Shown here: piece after piece, positions 17,436 to 26,570 of the stretch
How the letters are laid out: the number at the start of each line of letters is the position of its first letter
Position numbering within the stretch: the stretch's first letter is position 1
NCBI GenBank assembly: GCA_963545565.1
Contig: CAUUJV010000003.1
Coordinates: 1-64,000, forward strand
DNA from: CAUUJV01 sp963545565
Lineage (GTDB): Bacteria; Actinomycetota; Actinomycetes; Actinomycetales; Bifidobacteriaceae
DNA: 64,000 nucleotides
Direction: 5' to 3'
Made by a program: the position numbers and the translations under genes
Notes under the pieces: generated by a model
Database searches by the model: none
What the model was told of the DNA's origin: nothing
Seen by the model: only the letters and a program-made list of their open reading frames with translations

Positions 17436-18881
17436 ATGGCAGAAAAGCTCGCTAATATTGGCGTCGTTGGAATGGCAGTCATGGGCTCGAACTTAGCTCG
17501 CAATCTCGCTCACCATGGCAACACTGTTGCAGTATATAACCGTAGCTACGGTCGCACAGAAACTCTTATGAATGAACACGGCACTGAAGGTGAGTTCATT
17601 CCAGCAAAGACTATTGAAGAATTTGTAGGTTCTTTGTCTAAGCCTCGTACTGCCATCATCATGGTTAAGGCGGGTGCTCCAACTGATGCGATGATTGACG
17701 CTTTGGCAGATGCTATGGAGCCTGGTGACATCATTGTCGATGGTGGTAATTCTTTCTTTGAAGACACTATTCGTCGTGAAAAGAATATTCGTGCACGCGG
17801 TCTGCATTATGTAGGCTGCGGCATTTCTGGCGGTGAAGAAGGTGCTCTTAACGGCCCATCTATGATGCCTGGTGGCACTGAAGAATCATGGAAGACTCTC
17901 GGCCCAATCCTTGAATCTATTGCAGCAGTAGCTGAAGGTGAGCCATGCGTAACTCATATTGGCGAGGATGGCGCTGGCCACTTTGTCAAGATGGTTCACA
18001 ATGGAATTGAATACGCTGATATGCAGCTTATCGGTGAAAGCTATGATTTGCTTCGCCGTGGACTTGGCATGAGCGCTGCAGAAATTGGTGACGTATTTGA
18101 CGAGTGGAATAAGGGCGACCTCGACTCTTATCTTGTTGAAATTACTTCCGAAGTTTTGCACCAGGTAGATGCTGAAACTGGCAAGCCGCTTGTTGACCTT
18201 ATCGTAGACCGTGCAGGCATGAAGGGCACTGGCACATGGACTGTTCAGACTGCACTCTCCCTTGCAGTTCCAGTAACAGGCATTGCTGAAGCAGTATTTG
18301 CACGCGGTCTTTCTGGCATGGTTGCTCAGCGTGAAGAGAACGCCAAGAGCCCGCTTGCTGGTCCTGATGGAAAGATTTCCGTAGAAGATAAGGCTGCTTT
18401 TATTGAGGCAGTTCGTAAAGCTCTCTACGCTTCCAAGATTGTTGCTTATGCACAGGGCTTTGATGAGATTCAGGCTGGTGCTGCAGAGCATAACTGGAAG
18501 ATTGATTTAGGTGCTGTTGCTCGCATTTGGCGAGGTGGCTGCATTATTCGCGCGAAGTTCCTCAACCGCATTTCTGAAGCTTATGATTCTGGTGAGAAGT
18601 TCAGCTCTTTGTTGTTCAATGAGTACTTCAAGAATGCTGTAGAGGATGCTCAGGAAGCATGGCGTGAGGTTGTTGCAACGGCTGCACGCGTAGGAATCCC
18701 GGTTCCTGCATTCTCCAGCTCTCTTTCTTACTATGATGGTTTGCGCTCTGACCGCTTGCCTGCTGCTCTTATTCAGGGGCAGCGCGATTACTTTGGTGCA
18801 CACACCTATGGTCGTGTTGATAAGCCTGGCGTTTTCCACACATTGTGGGGTGAAGAAGGCCGTCCTGAGATTCAGGAGTAA
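17436..18881 (+). CDS. gnd: 6-phosphogluconate dehydrogenase, decarboxylating
   Basis: Gnd oxidises 6-phosphogluconate to ribulose 5-phosphate and CO2 while making NADPH. It completes the oxidative pentose-phosphate branch whose first steps (zwf, opcA, pgl) are coded on the other strand 4 kb away. The dinucleotide fold begins GVVGMAVMGSNLA. The signature IVDGGNSFFEDT is present, as is the catalytic lysine/asparagine region AGHFVKMVHNGIEYADMQ. The C-terminal part (IWRGGCIIRAKFLNRI, LIQGQRDYFGAHTYGR) is complete, and 481 residues is the usual long form. The ribosome-binding site is GAAAGG, 7 nt upstream. Confidence 0.97.
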   Translation: MAEKLANIGVVGMAVMGSNLARNLAHHGNTVAVYNRSYGRTETLMNEHGTEGEFIPAKTIEEFVGSLSKPRTAIIMVKAGAPTDAMIDALADAMEPGDIIVDGGNSFFEDTIRREKNIRARGLHYVGCGISGGEEGALNGPSMMPGGTEESWKTLGPILESIAAVAEGEPCVTHIGEDGAGHFVKMVHNGIEYADMQLIGESYDLLRRGLGMSAAEIGDVFDEWNKGDLDSYLVEITSEVLHQVDAETGKPLVDLIVDRAGMKGTGTWTVQTALSLAVPVTGIAEAVFARGLSGMVAQREENAKSPLAGPDGKISVEDKAAFIEAVRKALYASKIVAYAQGFDEIQAGAAEHNWKIDLGAVARIWRGGCIIRAKFLNRISEAYDSGEKFSSLLFNEYFKNAVEDAQEAWREVVATAARVGIPVPAFSSSLSYYDGLRSDRLPAALIQGQRDYFGAHTYGRVDKPGVFHTLWGEEGRPEIQE

Positions 18882-18940
18882 TGCGTAACCGCGCAATCGC
18901 GTAATCGTACGAAAAAACTAGTGCCTTCTAGTAATGGATT

Positions 18941-18970
18941 CGCCCGTAACTCTATCTGTGAGTACGGGCG
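18941..18970 (+). terminator. Hairpin after gnd
   Basis: CGCCCGTA and TACGGGCG form a GC-rich 8-bp stem 60 bp beyond the gnd stop codon. The T-run that follows is weak (AACCTTTATAT). Confidence 0.5.
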
Positions 18971-19005
18971 AACCTTTATATACAAGCTTCATTTCCAAGC
19001 TTTAT

Positions 19006-19041
19006 TTCGTATAAGAGTTCGTATAAGAGTTCATCTAAGAA
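19006..19041. repeat. 12-bp tandem repeat before the SDR gene
   Basis: TTCGTATAAGAG occurs twice head to tail, followed by a degenerate third copy TTCATCTAAGAA. The array ends 16 bp before the downstream start codon, next to its ribosome-binding site (GTGAGGA), so copy number would alter the leader. Confidence 0.6.
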
Positions 19042-19057
19042 AGTGTGAGGAATAATT

Positions 19058-19948
19058 ATGGCTGCGCAAAATGCACGGAAAAATAAAAATATTGCAATTC
19101 TTGGGTCAACCGGCCGAATTGGCTCTCGAATAGCTCGTGAGCTCAGCGGACAAGGTTATGAAATGCGGCTACCTGTTCGTTCTTTGTCGCATACTCTTGA
19201 TGTTCCGGGAGCAACTAGTGTTGAGTTTGTCTATGGAGATACCCCGCTTACTCGTAGGGCATTGGATGGTATTGACGTGCTTTTCATGGTGTCTGGGCGT
19301 GAAAGTGCCACTCGTTTGGATGAGCATAAGGGATTAGTCGATGCGGCAAAAGCTGCTGGCGCAAAGCATATTATTTATACATCGTTCCAGGCTGTTGCTC
19401 CTGATTCTGACTTCACACTTGGTCGAGATCATTACTTTACCGAGCAGTACATTCTTGAATCAGGCTTACACTACACGTTTTTAAGAGACAGCTTTTACCT
19501 TGAGTTTTTCCTTGATATTGTGACGGATGATGGCTTGATTCTTGGTCCGGCAGGTGTTGATGGTGGCGGATGTTCTGCCGTTGCGCAGGCAGACGTAGCA
19601 GCTGTGGCGGCGGCAATTCTACGCGATCCAGATGAGCACATTAATAAGATTTACGACATGACTGGTCCAGAAATTTTGAGTATGAAAGATGCTGCTCGCA
19701 TTATCTCAGAAGAGACTGGGCAAACTGTTACGTATAAGCAAGAGACGATTAATGAAGCATATGCTTCCCGCCGTGCTGCATACGATGTGCCAGATTGGGA
19801 ACTCGACGCATGGGTTTCCACTTACACTGCCTTTGATAGCGGCGTGCTTGCAAATACTCATTCGGATGTTGAGTCTATTCTTGGCCGCCCTGCACTCACG
19901 TTGCGTGATGTGATTCGCGAAAGAAAAGCTAAGGAAGAAAGCCGATAG
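19058..19948 (+). CDS. NmrA/SDR-family NAD(P)-binding protein
   Basis: This 296-residue atypical short-chain dehydrogenase-like protein is of the NmrA/QorB type. The N-terminal dinucleotide motif is AILGSTGRIGSRIA (GxxGxxG). It is followed by a beta-strand ending in VYGDTPLTRRALDGIDVLFMVSG, a typical NmrA pattern, and an IIYTSFQAVAPDS segment where SDRs carry their catalytic Ser. Proteins of this kind reduce quinones or act as redox sensors; which applies here is unknown. The stop codon shares one base with the GTG start of the next membrane-protein gene, so the two are co-translated. Confidence 0.82.
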   Translation: MAAQNARKNKNIAILGSTGRIGSRIARELSGQGYEMRLPVRSLSHTLDVPGATSVEFVYGDTPLTRRALDGIDVLFMVSGRESATRLDEHKGLVDAAKAAGAKHIIYTSFQAVAPDSDFTLGRDHYFTEQYILESGLHYTFLRDSFYLEFFLDIVTDDGLILGPAGVDGGGCSAVAQADVAAVAAAILRDPDEHINKIYDMTGPEILSMKDAARIISEETGQTVTYKQETINEAYASRRAAYDVPDWELDAWVSTYTAFDSGVLANTHSDVESILGRPALTLRDVIRERKAKEESR

Positions 19949-20766
19949 TGGATACTCAAACCTCAGAAATTGCGCCGACTAACGAGCTTCACGAATTTCA
20001 CAAGCTTCGCAACTTCTACAAATTTTACGAATTTGGCCCAGTAAAACATGGATCAAAGGCTGCGATGTGGGTTGCATCTTGTGTTGCGTGGTTCGGTGTT
20101 ATTTTAACCAATGTGTGCAATGTGCTTGATGTTTACAAGCGCGAATCAGGGGCATGGCCAGGGCTTTATGGGAAGTCTGCACATGGGTGGCCAGGAGCAT
20201 GGACTCGTTTTATCGAGGGTATTAGCTATTTCACAATGATTTCTAATATTCTCGTTGCTGTGATGTTCATGCTTGTGGCTTTGCAGCCGTTTAAGCGCAC
20301 AAAGTGGCGGGTTGCAATGATGGCAACAACCATGATGATGATTACTGTTACGTCGATTGTGTTCCTTACTGTCATTCTGCCTTATCTCAATCTGAGTGGT
20401 ATGGCTGTTCTGACTTCCCCTTGGCAACATGTTGTAACGCCTTTAACAGCTTGGATTGTATGGGCTTTCTGGGGGCCGCGCGGTTACTTTGGCAGTGTAG
20501 ATGAGGGCGCTCAAGATACTCTAAAGAGATCTTGGCGTGCAATTCTACCTGCAATGGTTCGCACACTTGTAATTCCTGTTGCATGGTCTGCATGGATGCT
20601 TATCTATGGTGCATTTACACATTTATATCCATATGGGTTTGTAAATGTTAACCAAATCGGCTATGCAGGAGTGGCAGTTTCACTCGTTGTTGTGATGATT
20701 TTTGGTCTACTGCTTGAACTTGTTTTCTGGAAGATTGACAAAGCGCTTACTAAGAAATCTTCTTAA
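19948..20766 (+). CDS. Pr6Pr-like integral membrane protein
   Basis: This 272-residue protein has about six hydrophobic segments after a 35-residue hydrophilic N-terminus. The pattern of an early ISYFTMISNILVAV helix, a WQHVVTPLTAWIVW segment and a YPYGFVNVNQIGYAGV loop matches what I recall of the Pr6Pr (FAR-17a/AIG1-like) family of bacterial membrane proteins, whose role is not established. It starts at a GTG that overlaps the preceding stop codon (TAGTG). The partner gene encodes an NAD(P)-binding protein, so a membrane-linked redox role is possible but is inference only. Confidence 0.7.
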   Translation: MDTQTSEIAPTNELHEFHKLRNFYKFYEFGPVKHGSKAAMWVASCVAWFGVILTNVCNVLDVYKRESGAWPGLYGKSAHGWPGAWTRFIEGISYFTMISNILVAVMFMLVALQPFKRTKWRVAMMATTMMMITVTSIVFLTVILPYLNLSGMAVLTSPWQHVVTPLTAWIVWAFWGPRGYFGSVDEGAQDTLKRSWRAILPAMVRTLVIPVAWSAWMLIYGAFTHLYPYGFVNVNQIGYAGVAVSLVVVMIFGLLLELVFWKIDKALTKKSS

Positions 20767-20770
20767 TAGT

Positions 20771-20868
20771 CAAACAACCGAACGATTTCCCGCCATTTAA
20801 CCGAATAAAATACAGCCAAACAACCGAACGATTTCCCGCCATTTAACCGAGAAGTGTATATAATATAC
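20771..20868. repeat. Two 34-bp direct repeats and a palindromic -10 region
   Basis: Two identical 34-bp copies start CAAACAACCGAACGATTTCC and end CGCCATTTAACCGA. They lie at 20771-20804 and 20817-20850, so their period is 46 bp. Six bp after the second copy is the near-palindrome GTATATAATATAC (20856-20868), which contains a consensus -10 TATAAT at 20859-20864. The arrangement looks like an operator array in front of the DUF4143 ATPase gene, about 45 bp upstream of its ATG. Confidence 0.7.
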
Positions 20869-20907
20869 GTAAAATTGGGGAAAATAAAGGGAAAATGGAA
20901 TTAGTAA

Positions 20908-22191
20908 ATGAGTGGTTATAAGGAGCGGGTTGCTGATCGGCTGTTATCCAGAATGCTAAGAAGTGCCGGTGCTGTTTTAGTAGAAGGTCCTAAGTGGTGT
21001 GGAAAGACAACTGCTGCCGAGCAGATAGCAGCGAGCGTTCTATACATGGATGAGCCCGAAAAGAAAGAACAGAATCTACGCTTGGCTGAGATCCAACCGT
21101 CAGTATTACTTCAGGGCGAAAAACCAAGGCTAATTGATGAATGGCAAATTGCGCCAGTGCTATGGGATGCTGTTCGTTTTTCAGTTGATCACGGCAAGAA
21201 TGAGGGAAGCTATATATTGACGGGGTCTTCTGTTCCGGCAGATCTCTCAAAAGCTGAGCACTCAGGAACGGGACGCTTTGCAAGAATAAGAATGCGGCCT
21301 ATGTCGCTATTTGAGTCTGGTGAATCAAATGGTGGAGTAAGCATAAAAGCATTATTCAACAAAAGTGCTGATAATCCTATAGTGTCAGCAAATACACTGG
21401 GAATTGAAGACTTAGCTTTTCTTGCATGCCGAGGAGGTTGGCCGCGTGCATCCATTCAAGAAGATAAAGAAATTGCGCTTGACCAGGCGTTAAATTATTA
21501 CGAGTCAGTTGTTGCTAACGATATTTCAAGGGCTGATGGAGTTAGTAGAAATGAGCAGCGCACAAGGTTATTGATGCGCTCCTACGCGAGGAACCAAGGC
21601 GCTCAAGTAAGCAATGGAATGCTTAAATCTGATATGGGTGCGAATGATTCATCGACGTTAGATGAAGATACAGTTTCATCATACGTTAATGCTCTTAAGA
21701 AAATATTTGTTATTGAGGATCTTCCGGCGTGGAATCCTAATTTGAGGTCTAAAACCGTTGTACGTTCTTCTGGTACGAGGTACTTTATTGACCCGTCTAT
21801 TGCTGCATCGGCTTTGGGAATTCATCCACAAGATTTGATTAATGACTTGAATACCTTTGGGCTTATCTTTGAGACTATGTGTATTCGTGACCTTCGGGTA
21901 TATGCAGATGCACTTGGTGGGTGGCTTTACCATTATCGAGATAAGAATGGGCTTGAGTGTGATGCTGTGATGCATCTTAATAACGGTGACTATGGATTAA
22001 TTGAAATCAAGCTTGGCGGAGATAGCTTAATAGAGCATGGTGCCAGCACATTAAAAGAGCTGGCAGGCAAGATTGATACAACAAAAATGCATAGTCCGTC
22101 GTTTCTTATGGTCTTAACTGGCACTGGTGATTACGCATATCAGAGAAAAGATGGAGTATATGTTGTGCCAGTAGGGTGCCTTCGAGACTAG
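20908..22191 (+). CDS. AAA-type ATPase with DUF4143 domain
   Basis: This 427-residue protein has an N-terminal P-loop ATPase module: Walker A GPKWCGKTT at residues 27-35, Walker B RLIDEW at 73-78 and a sensor-like YILTGSS near 110. The C-terminal DUF4143 region ends in a nuclease-like core (RDKNGLECDAVMHLNNGDYGLIEIK, shortened here to the key residues: E...D...E-x-K). Such proteins are widespread, often in multiple copies in anaerobes, and their role is unresolved. Some have been proposed to be toxin-antitoxin or defence related. No partner gene is adjacent. The two 34-bp repeats upstream suggest dedicated regulation. Translation probably starts at 20908 with only a weak ribosome-binding site. 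Confidence 0.85.
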   Translation: MSGYKERVADRLLSRMLRSAGAVLVEGPKWCGKTTAAEQIAASVLYMDEPEKKEQNLRLAEIQPSVLLQGEKPRLIDEWQIAPVLWDAVRFSVDHGKNEGSYILTGSSVPADLSKAEHSGTGRFARIRMRPMSLFESGESNGGVSIKALFNKSADNPIVSANTLGIEDLAFLACRGGWPRASIQEDKEIALDQALNYYESVVANDISRADGVSRNEQRTRLLMRSYARNQGAQVSNGMLKSDMGANDSSTLDEDTVSSYVNALKKIFVIEDLPAWNPNLRSKTVVRSSGTRYFIDPSIAASALGIHPQDLINDLNTFGLIFETMCIRDLRVYADALGGWLYHYRDKNGLECDAVMHLNNGDYGLIEIKLGGDSLIEHGASTLKELAGKIDTTKMHSPSFLMVLTGTGDYAYQRKDGVYVVPVGCLRD

Positions 22192-22247
22192 CCTTTTAGG
22201 GGTTTATGCATATCTTATACAGTCCTATGCCGTCTTATGCCGGTTAG

Positions 22248-23039
22248 TTATGCTAAATTCTGCGCAGCTGCTCGATCGATCATCCACAGTGTTTGCTCAG
22301 TACCTTCTGCGAAGGAGCTTGGCACGTGGTAATTATCAGTTTCATAGAGTGCGCGGCCGATTGCGTCAGATTTGCGTTCAGAAGAAGCAAACACCCATAC
22401 GAATTGAGTCTGCTTAATGAATGGGATGCTTAAGCTCACACGCAACGGAGGCATTTTAGGAGAGTGATTGACTCCCACTACCTTGATAGAAGGGTCGGTA
22501 ATATAAACCTCTGGATGGCCTGGAAATAGAGAAGCAAAGTGACCATCTGGCCCCACGCCGAAGAGCGCAATATCGAAGGCTCCGTTAGGCCCAAGCTCGC
22601 GCTCAATATCGTCTTGATAAGAGCGTGCAGCCTCAGCAAGAAGTTTATCGTTCTCTGCTTCTGTTGCATTGGCGATTTCCTCGTATGTACGAGGATCTGC
22701 AGGCATCTCGTGAATATTTTCTGCCGGCAAGTCACCAGACTTTACGAGAGAATCAAGCCATGCTTCGCGCGCTTGTTTAGCGTTACGGTCATCGTCATTT
22801 TCTGGTACGAATCGATCATCACCCCACCAGAAGTGCACATTGGTGAAGTCAATAGCAGTGGTAAGAGGGCTATCGCTTGCGTGACGGAGCACTTCAATAC
22901 CGTCTCCGCCGCCAGTCAAAGCCACATCTACACGGTCTTTGGCGGTGAGCAAATCAGAAATTCGCAAGATTAAACGTGCTGCAACGGTTTGAACAAGTGT
23001 CTCTTCGTCACGATAAACGATGATGTCGCGCAAAGCCAT
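22248..23039 (-). CDS. pgl: 6-phosphogluconolactonase
   Basis: Pgl hydrolyses 6-phosphogluconolactone, the product of glucose-6-phosphate dehydrogenase. The 263-residue protein has the DevB/Pgl signatures VDVALTGGGDGIEVL, WWGDDRFVP and FGVGPDGHFASLFPGHPEV. It is the last gene of a zwf-opcA-pgl operon; the gap to opcA is only 14 bp. It has no T-rich terminator of its own that I can see, and faces the DUF4143 ATPase gene across a 56-bp gap. Confidence 0.95.
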   Translation of the reverse strand: MALRDIIVYRDEETLVQTVAARLILRISDLLTAKDRVDVALTGGGDGIEVLRHASDSPLTTAIDFTNVHFWWGDDRFVPENDDDRNAKQAREAWLDSLVKSGDLPAENIHEMPADPRTYEEIANATEAENDKLLAEAARSYQDDIERELGPNGAFDIALFGVGPDGHFASLFPGHPEVYITDPSIKVVGVNHSPKMPPLRVSLSIPFIKQTQFVWVFASSERKSDAIGRALYETDNYHVPSSFAEGTEQTLWMIDRAAAQNLA

Positions 23040-23053
23040 AGTAATGTAATTCC

Positions 23054-24031
23054 TTAGTCGTTCCAGTGTTCGTGGCTAATCATATCCCAGCCCTCGGTAA
23101 GAACGGCGTTATAAATCTCATCTGGATCTAGACGGCGGAGTTCTTCGGTCATGCAATCGCCGAGGGTGCGGTGCGGCACAGAAATCTTCTGCTGCATTTG
23201 GCCTGGCTTAGTGATGTATACGTTAGAAGAGCTATCATTAGGCCGTTCAATAGCCAGAGTTCCGTTAGCAGTGTTGAAGAATACTCCGCTCACTGCGCTA
23301 ACGTTAGGATCAATCTCGAAAGATACTGGCACTTTTAATGCCCATGCCAGCCATGCACCAATCAAATCTACGGAGAGGTGATTCTTGCTACCACGTACAG
23401 TTACGGATTCAATCGAATCATGAGGAGGCTCGTCAATAAGAGCTGCCAAGAGACCGCGCCAAATAGTTAAGCGAGTCCATGAAAGATCGGTTTCCTGCAT
23501 GGTGTGATGCTTGCGCAGCTTCAAGAAAGTTGTCATTGGATTATCGGTGAGCTGTGCGTCGGTAATGCGGCTGCGAGACATGCTACCCAATGCAGCTGTA
23601 GAAGGCGATGCGGGAACATCGCTGCTCCACCATGCCACAACAGGAGCGTCTGGAACAAGTAGCGGAATAACAAGTGTATCCAAGTGGCGCAGTAAGCCCT
23701 CAGAAGGACGAAGCACAATCACTTCGCCTGCGCCGCCATCTGATCCCAAACGAATTTCGGCGTCTAACGGTGCAACAGTACCCACTGCGACTGCTGGAAG
23801 AGTTTGCAAGTCAGGCGCCTCAGCGCGGTCTGTCACAATCGCGATAATACGGCTTGGGTGTTCTTGACTTGCGTGGATGGCTGTTTCAAGCACACTTTCA
23901 AGCTCTTCTTTGCTTGTAGAAATGAGCAAAGTTAGCACGCGGCCTTGTGAAGCTTCACCGCGTTCTGCATGAGCTTTTGAGAGCTTAGATGAAATCTCTG
24001 AAGTAGTGCTCGATGGCAAAGTGAGAATCAT
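23054..24031 (-). CDS. opcA: Glucose-6-phosphate dehydrogenase assembly protein OpcA
   Basis: OpcA is an allosteric/assembly partner that raises the activity of glucose-6-phosphate dehydrogenase in actinobacteria and cyanobacteria. The 325-residue protein contains the VVAWWSSDVPASPS and SITVR-type segments of the OpcA N- and C-terminal domains (here VPDAPVVAWWSSD near residue 130). Position and orientation between zwf and pgl are the standard actinobacterial arrangement. The N-terminal 35 residues are variable. Confidence 0.92.
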   Translation of the reverse strand: MILTLPSSTTSEISSKLSKAHAERGEASQGRVLTLLISTSKEELESVLETAIHASQEHPSRIIAIVTDRAEAPDLQTLPAVAVGTVAPLDAEIRLGSDGGAGEVIVLRPSEGLLRHLDTLVIPLLVPDAPVVAWWSSDVPASPSTAALGSMSRSRITDAQLTDNPMTTFLKLRKHHTMQETDLSWTRLTIWRGLLAALIDEPPHDSIESVTVRGSKNHLSVDLIGAWLAWALKVPVSFEIDPNVSAVSGVFFNTANGTLAIERPNDSSSNVYITKPGQMQQKISVPHRTLGDCMTEELRRLDPDEIYNAVLTEGWDMISHEHWND

Positions 24032-24117
24032 ATTATTTTCCCTTATGAAAAATTAAGTGCTGAGTTTTCTATATTTTTCTGTATTCGTCAGCCCAGAGTT
24101 TTTAGGCTAGAGATTTC

Positions 24118-25689
24118 TTACGGCAGGCGCCATACGCGGCCATCGCGAGCAAGCATATCGTCTGCTTCCTGAGGACCCCATGTGCCAGGGCGGTAAGGCT
24201 GTGGCTGGCCTTGAGTTGCCCAGAACTTTTCAATAGGATCAAGAATCTCCCAGCTCAGCTCAACTTCGCGAGTTGTTGGGAACAGCGGCGGCTCGCCCAA
24301 GAGTACATCCAAAATTAGACGTTCATAAGCTTCTGGAGACTGCTCTGTGAATGCATTGCCGTAGTTAAAGTCCATATTCACATCGCGCACTTCCATTGCA
24401 GTGTCTGGCACTTTAGATCCAAAGCGCATTGTGATGCCTTCATCAGGCTGAATACGAATCACAATTGCATTATTGCCTAGCTCAGATGTTGCGGTGTGGT
24501 CGAACGGTAGATGAGGAGCGTGCTTGAAAACAATCGCAATCTCAGTTACTCGTTTGCCCAAGCGTTTTCCAGAGCGTAGATAGAACGGCACGCCAGCCCA
24601 GCGGCGAGTGTCAATGTCTAAGCGAATAGCCGCGTATGTTTCAGTCTTATCGTCTTTCTGGATTCCCTGTTCGTCTAAGAACCCGTTGACCTTTTCAGAG
24701 CCTTGCCAGCCTTCTGTATACTGGCCGCGTGCGGTGTGAGCGCCCAAATCCTTTGGCAAACGAACCGCAGAAAGCACCTTAATTTTTTCGGCAACAAGAT
24801 CTTTAGCAGAGAAGCTCACAGGCTCTTCCATAGCAGTCAAAGCCATCAACTGCAGCAAATGATTCTGGATTACATCTCGGGCAATGCCGATTCCGGAGAA
24901 GTAGCCAGCACGAGTGCCAATGCCTATATTCTCAGCCATGGTGATTTGCACGTGGTCAACGTAGTTAGCGTTCCACAGTGGCTCAAACATCATATTCGCA
25001 AAGCGCAAAGCCATAAGATTTTGCACGGTTTCTTTGCCGAGGTAGTGATCGATGCGGAAAACAGAGTCTGGGTCGAACACTTCGGAAACAACGCGGTCAA
25101 GTTCGCGCGCGCTTTCCAAATCGTGGCCAAATGGCTTCTCAATAATTACTCGGCGCCATGCGTCACCTGTAGAACGCGCCAAGCCAGAGTCTGCGAGCTG
25201 GCGAGAAACAATAGGGAAATCGCGTGGAGGAATGGACATATAAAATGCATGATTTCCTTGCGTTCCACGAGTGCGGTCGAGCTCTTCAACGGTGCTGCTC
25301 AAACGGGCAAAGGCCTCAGAATCGTCAAAGTTTCCTTGAACGAAGCGTATTCCGCCCTTCAAATACTCCCATGTGTCCTCATTGAACGAGGTACGAGCAT
25401 GAGCAATGATATTTTCCTTAATAAAATCAGCAAAGTCTTCGTTAGACCACTGGCGTCGGCCAAAACCAACAAAGCCGAATCCGGCAGGAAGTAGACCGCG
25501 GTTTGCTAAATCATAAATAGCTGGGATGAGCTTTTTCTTCGACAAATCGCCTGTGACACCAAAAATAACGAGTGAGCACGGGCCGGCGATGCGAGGAAGA
25601 CGCAAATCGCGAGGATCTTTAAGCGGATTAATCCAATCGGTGCTTTCTACACTTGAGTACGCAGTTGGATACGCAGTGGAATCAGACAT
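24118..25689 (-). CDS. zwf: Glucose-6-phosphate 1-dehydrogenase
   Basis: This enzyme oxidises glucose 6-phosphate and makes NADPH. The nucleotide fold carries GVTGDLSKKKLIPA and the active-site motif RIDHYLGKE is intact. The C-terminal substrate-binding half (LRSGKRLGKRVTEIAIVF) is complete. I start at 25689 (523 residues) because an AGGAG lies 10 nt upstream and the conserved part begins about 35 residues later. The open frame reaches 25776, but that extension is hydrophobic and Cys-rich and lies in what should be the leader. It heads the zwf-opcA-pgl operon. In this family of bacteria the main sugar route is the fructose-6-phosphate shunt, so the block probably serves NADPH and pentose supply. 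Confidence 0.96.
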   Translation of the reverse strand: MSDSTAYPTAYSSVESTDWINPLKDPRDLRLPRIAGPCSLVIFGVTGDLSKKKLIPAIYDLANRGLLPAGFGFVGFGRRQWSNEDFADFIKENIIAHARTSFNEDTWEYLKGGIRFVQGNFDDSEAFARLSSTVEELDRTRGTQGNHAFYMSIPPRDFPIVSRQLADSGLARSTGDAWRRVIIEKPFGHDLESARELDRVVSEVFDPDSVFRIDHYLGKETVQNLMALRFANMMFEPLWNANYVDHVQITMAENIGIGTRAGYFSGIGIARDVIQNHLLQLMALTAMEEPVSFSAKDLVAEKIKVLSAVRLPKDLGAHTARGQYTEGWQGSEKVNGFLDEQGIQKDDKTETYAAIRLDIDTRRWAGVPFYLRSGKRLGKRVTEIAIVFKHAPHLPFDHTATSELGNNAIVIRIQPDEGITMRFGSKVPDTAMEVRDVNMDFNYGNAFTEQSPEAYERLILDVLLGEPPLFPTTREVELSWEILDPIEKFWATQGQPQPYRPGTWGPQEADDMLARDGRVWRLP

Positions 25690-25793
25690 ACTTTTACAAT
25701 CTCCTAAAAAAGAACTGCTACAAAGTCTAGTCACCTTTATAATAAAAATGTGTTTAATCTCGCACAGATGAAACACGAATGAATTCAGCGTTT

Positions 25794-26510
25794 TTACGAC
25801 TCATAGAAACCGTAGACGAGTAGTTTTTTTGTTGCACCCTTTTCAGCACCCGCACTGTGGCTATCTGCTCTATCTGCTCTATCTGCTCTATTTACTCTGA
25901 TATTTACCGAGTCAGAAAATGGCTCTGGCTCTTCCACGGTGATGACTGTTCCAACTGTAATTCCACGAGATTCCAAGTAAATAAGAAGCTCGGAATCGTC
26001 GTCGGATACGCGTTCGATGGTGAGTTTTTCGTCGATTGGAGCCTCATCAAGGGCAATACTTGTGAATTGGGGAATTGTGCCGTCAACGTGGGGAATAGGG
26101 TCGCCGTGAGGATCTCGCTCAGGATGCCCAAGTTTATAGTCAATTCGTTCCAACATAAAATCACTGCACGCATGCTCAAGTGCCTCAGCCTCTTCATGCA
26201 CTTGATCCCAGGTGTAGCCAAGCTCTTGAACGAGACAAGTCTCAAGGAGCCGGTGGCGGCGAGTCATATTGACCGCATAGCGACGTCCATCTTCTGTTAA
26301 ACGAACAGCACCATATGGAGTGTGTTCCACAAGCCCGAGGTTGGCAAGACGTTGAATAGCGCCGCTTACAGTGCTTGCACGCATACCTGTTTTCTTTGCG
26401 ATGGCCGTTGGCTGTGCTGGTGAGCCGGTCCACTCCTCCACATTCCAAATAGCCTTAAGATAGTCTTCAGAATTGGAAGAAAGATTGGTTATGTGCGCGT
26501 TATTAGCCAT
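25794..26510 (-). CDS. DtxR/IdeR-family metal-dependent transcriptional regulator
   Basis: This 238-residue regulator has three parts. The N-terminal winged helix (SEDYLKAIWNVEEW, then TGMRASTVSGAIQRLANLGLV) binds DNA. The dimerisation/metal domain carries the HRLLETCLVQELGY and EAEALEHACSDFML motifs, with metal ligands Met/Cys, Glu and His. The C-terminal SH3-like domain follows. DtxR-type proteins repress iron (IdeR) or manganese (MntR) genes; the ligand set cannot be settled by eye. The last domain carries a run of RAD triplets from a 9-bp DNA repeat (25861-25896). It is divergent from an HD-domain gene across 60 bp. The iron-uptake operon at 58-64 kb is a natural target, but I did not find a clear operator there. 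Confidence 0.9.
   Translation of the reverse strand: MANNAHITNLSSNSEDYLKAIWNVEEWTGSPAQPTAIAKKTGMRASTVSGAIQRLANLGLVEHTPYGAVRLTEDGRRYAVNMTRRHRLLETCLVQELGYTWDQVHEEAEALEHACSDFMLERIDYKLGHPERDPHGDPIPHVDGTIPQFTSIALDEAPIDEKLTIERVSDDDSELLIYLESRGITVGTVITVEEPEPFSDSVNIRVNRADRADRADSHSAGAEKGATKKLLVYGFYES
25861..25896. repeat. 9-bp tandem repeat inside the DtxR-family gene
   Basis: CTATCTGCT occurs three times head to tail, followed by a variant CTATTTACT. It encodes the RAD repeats of the C-terminal domain. Nine bases keep the frame, so copy changes would lengthen or shorten a loop without stopping translation. Confidence 0.85.
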
Positions 26511-26570
26511 ATATCAATCGTAATAAGTTATGCGTAGTGCGTAGTTGAAGTGTAAGGAGCGTCGATAATA

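Noticed and set aside
24703..25494. Long plus-strand open frame opposite zwf (263 codons)
   Set aside because: It lies fully antisense to a conserved enzyme gene, has no ribosome-binding site, and encodes a Cys/Leu-rich sequence with no recognisable motif.
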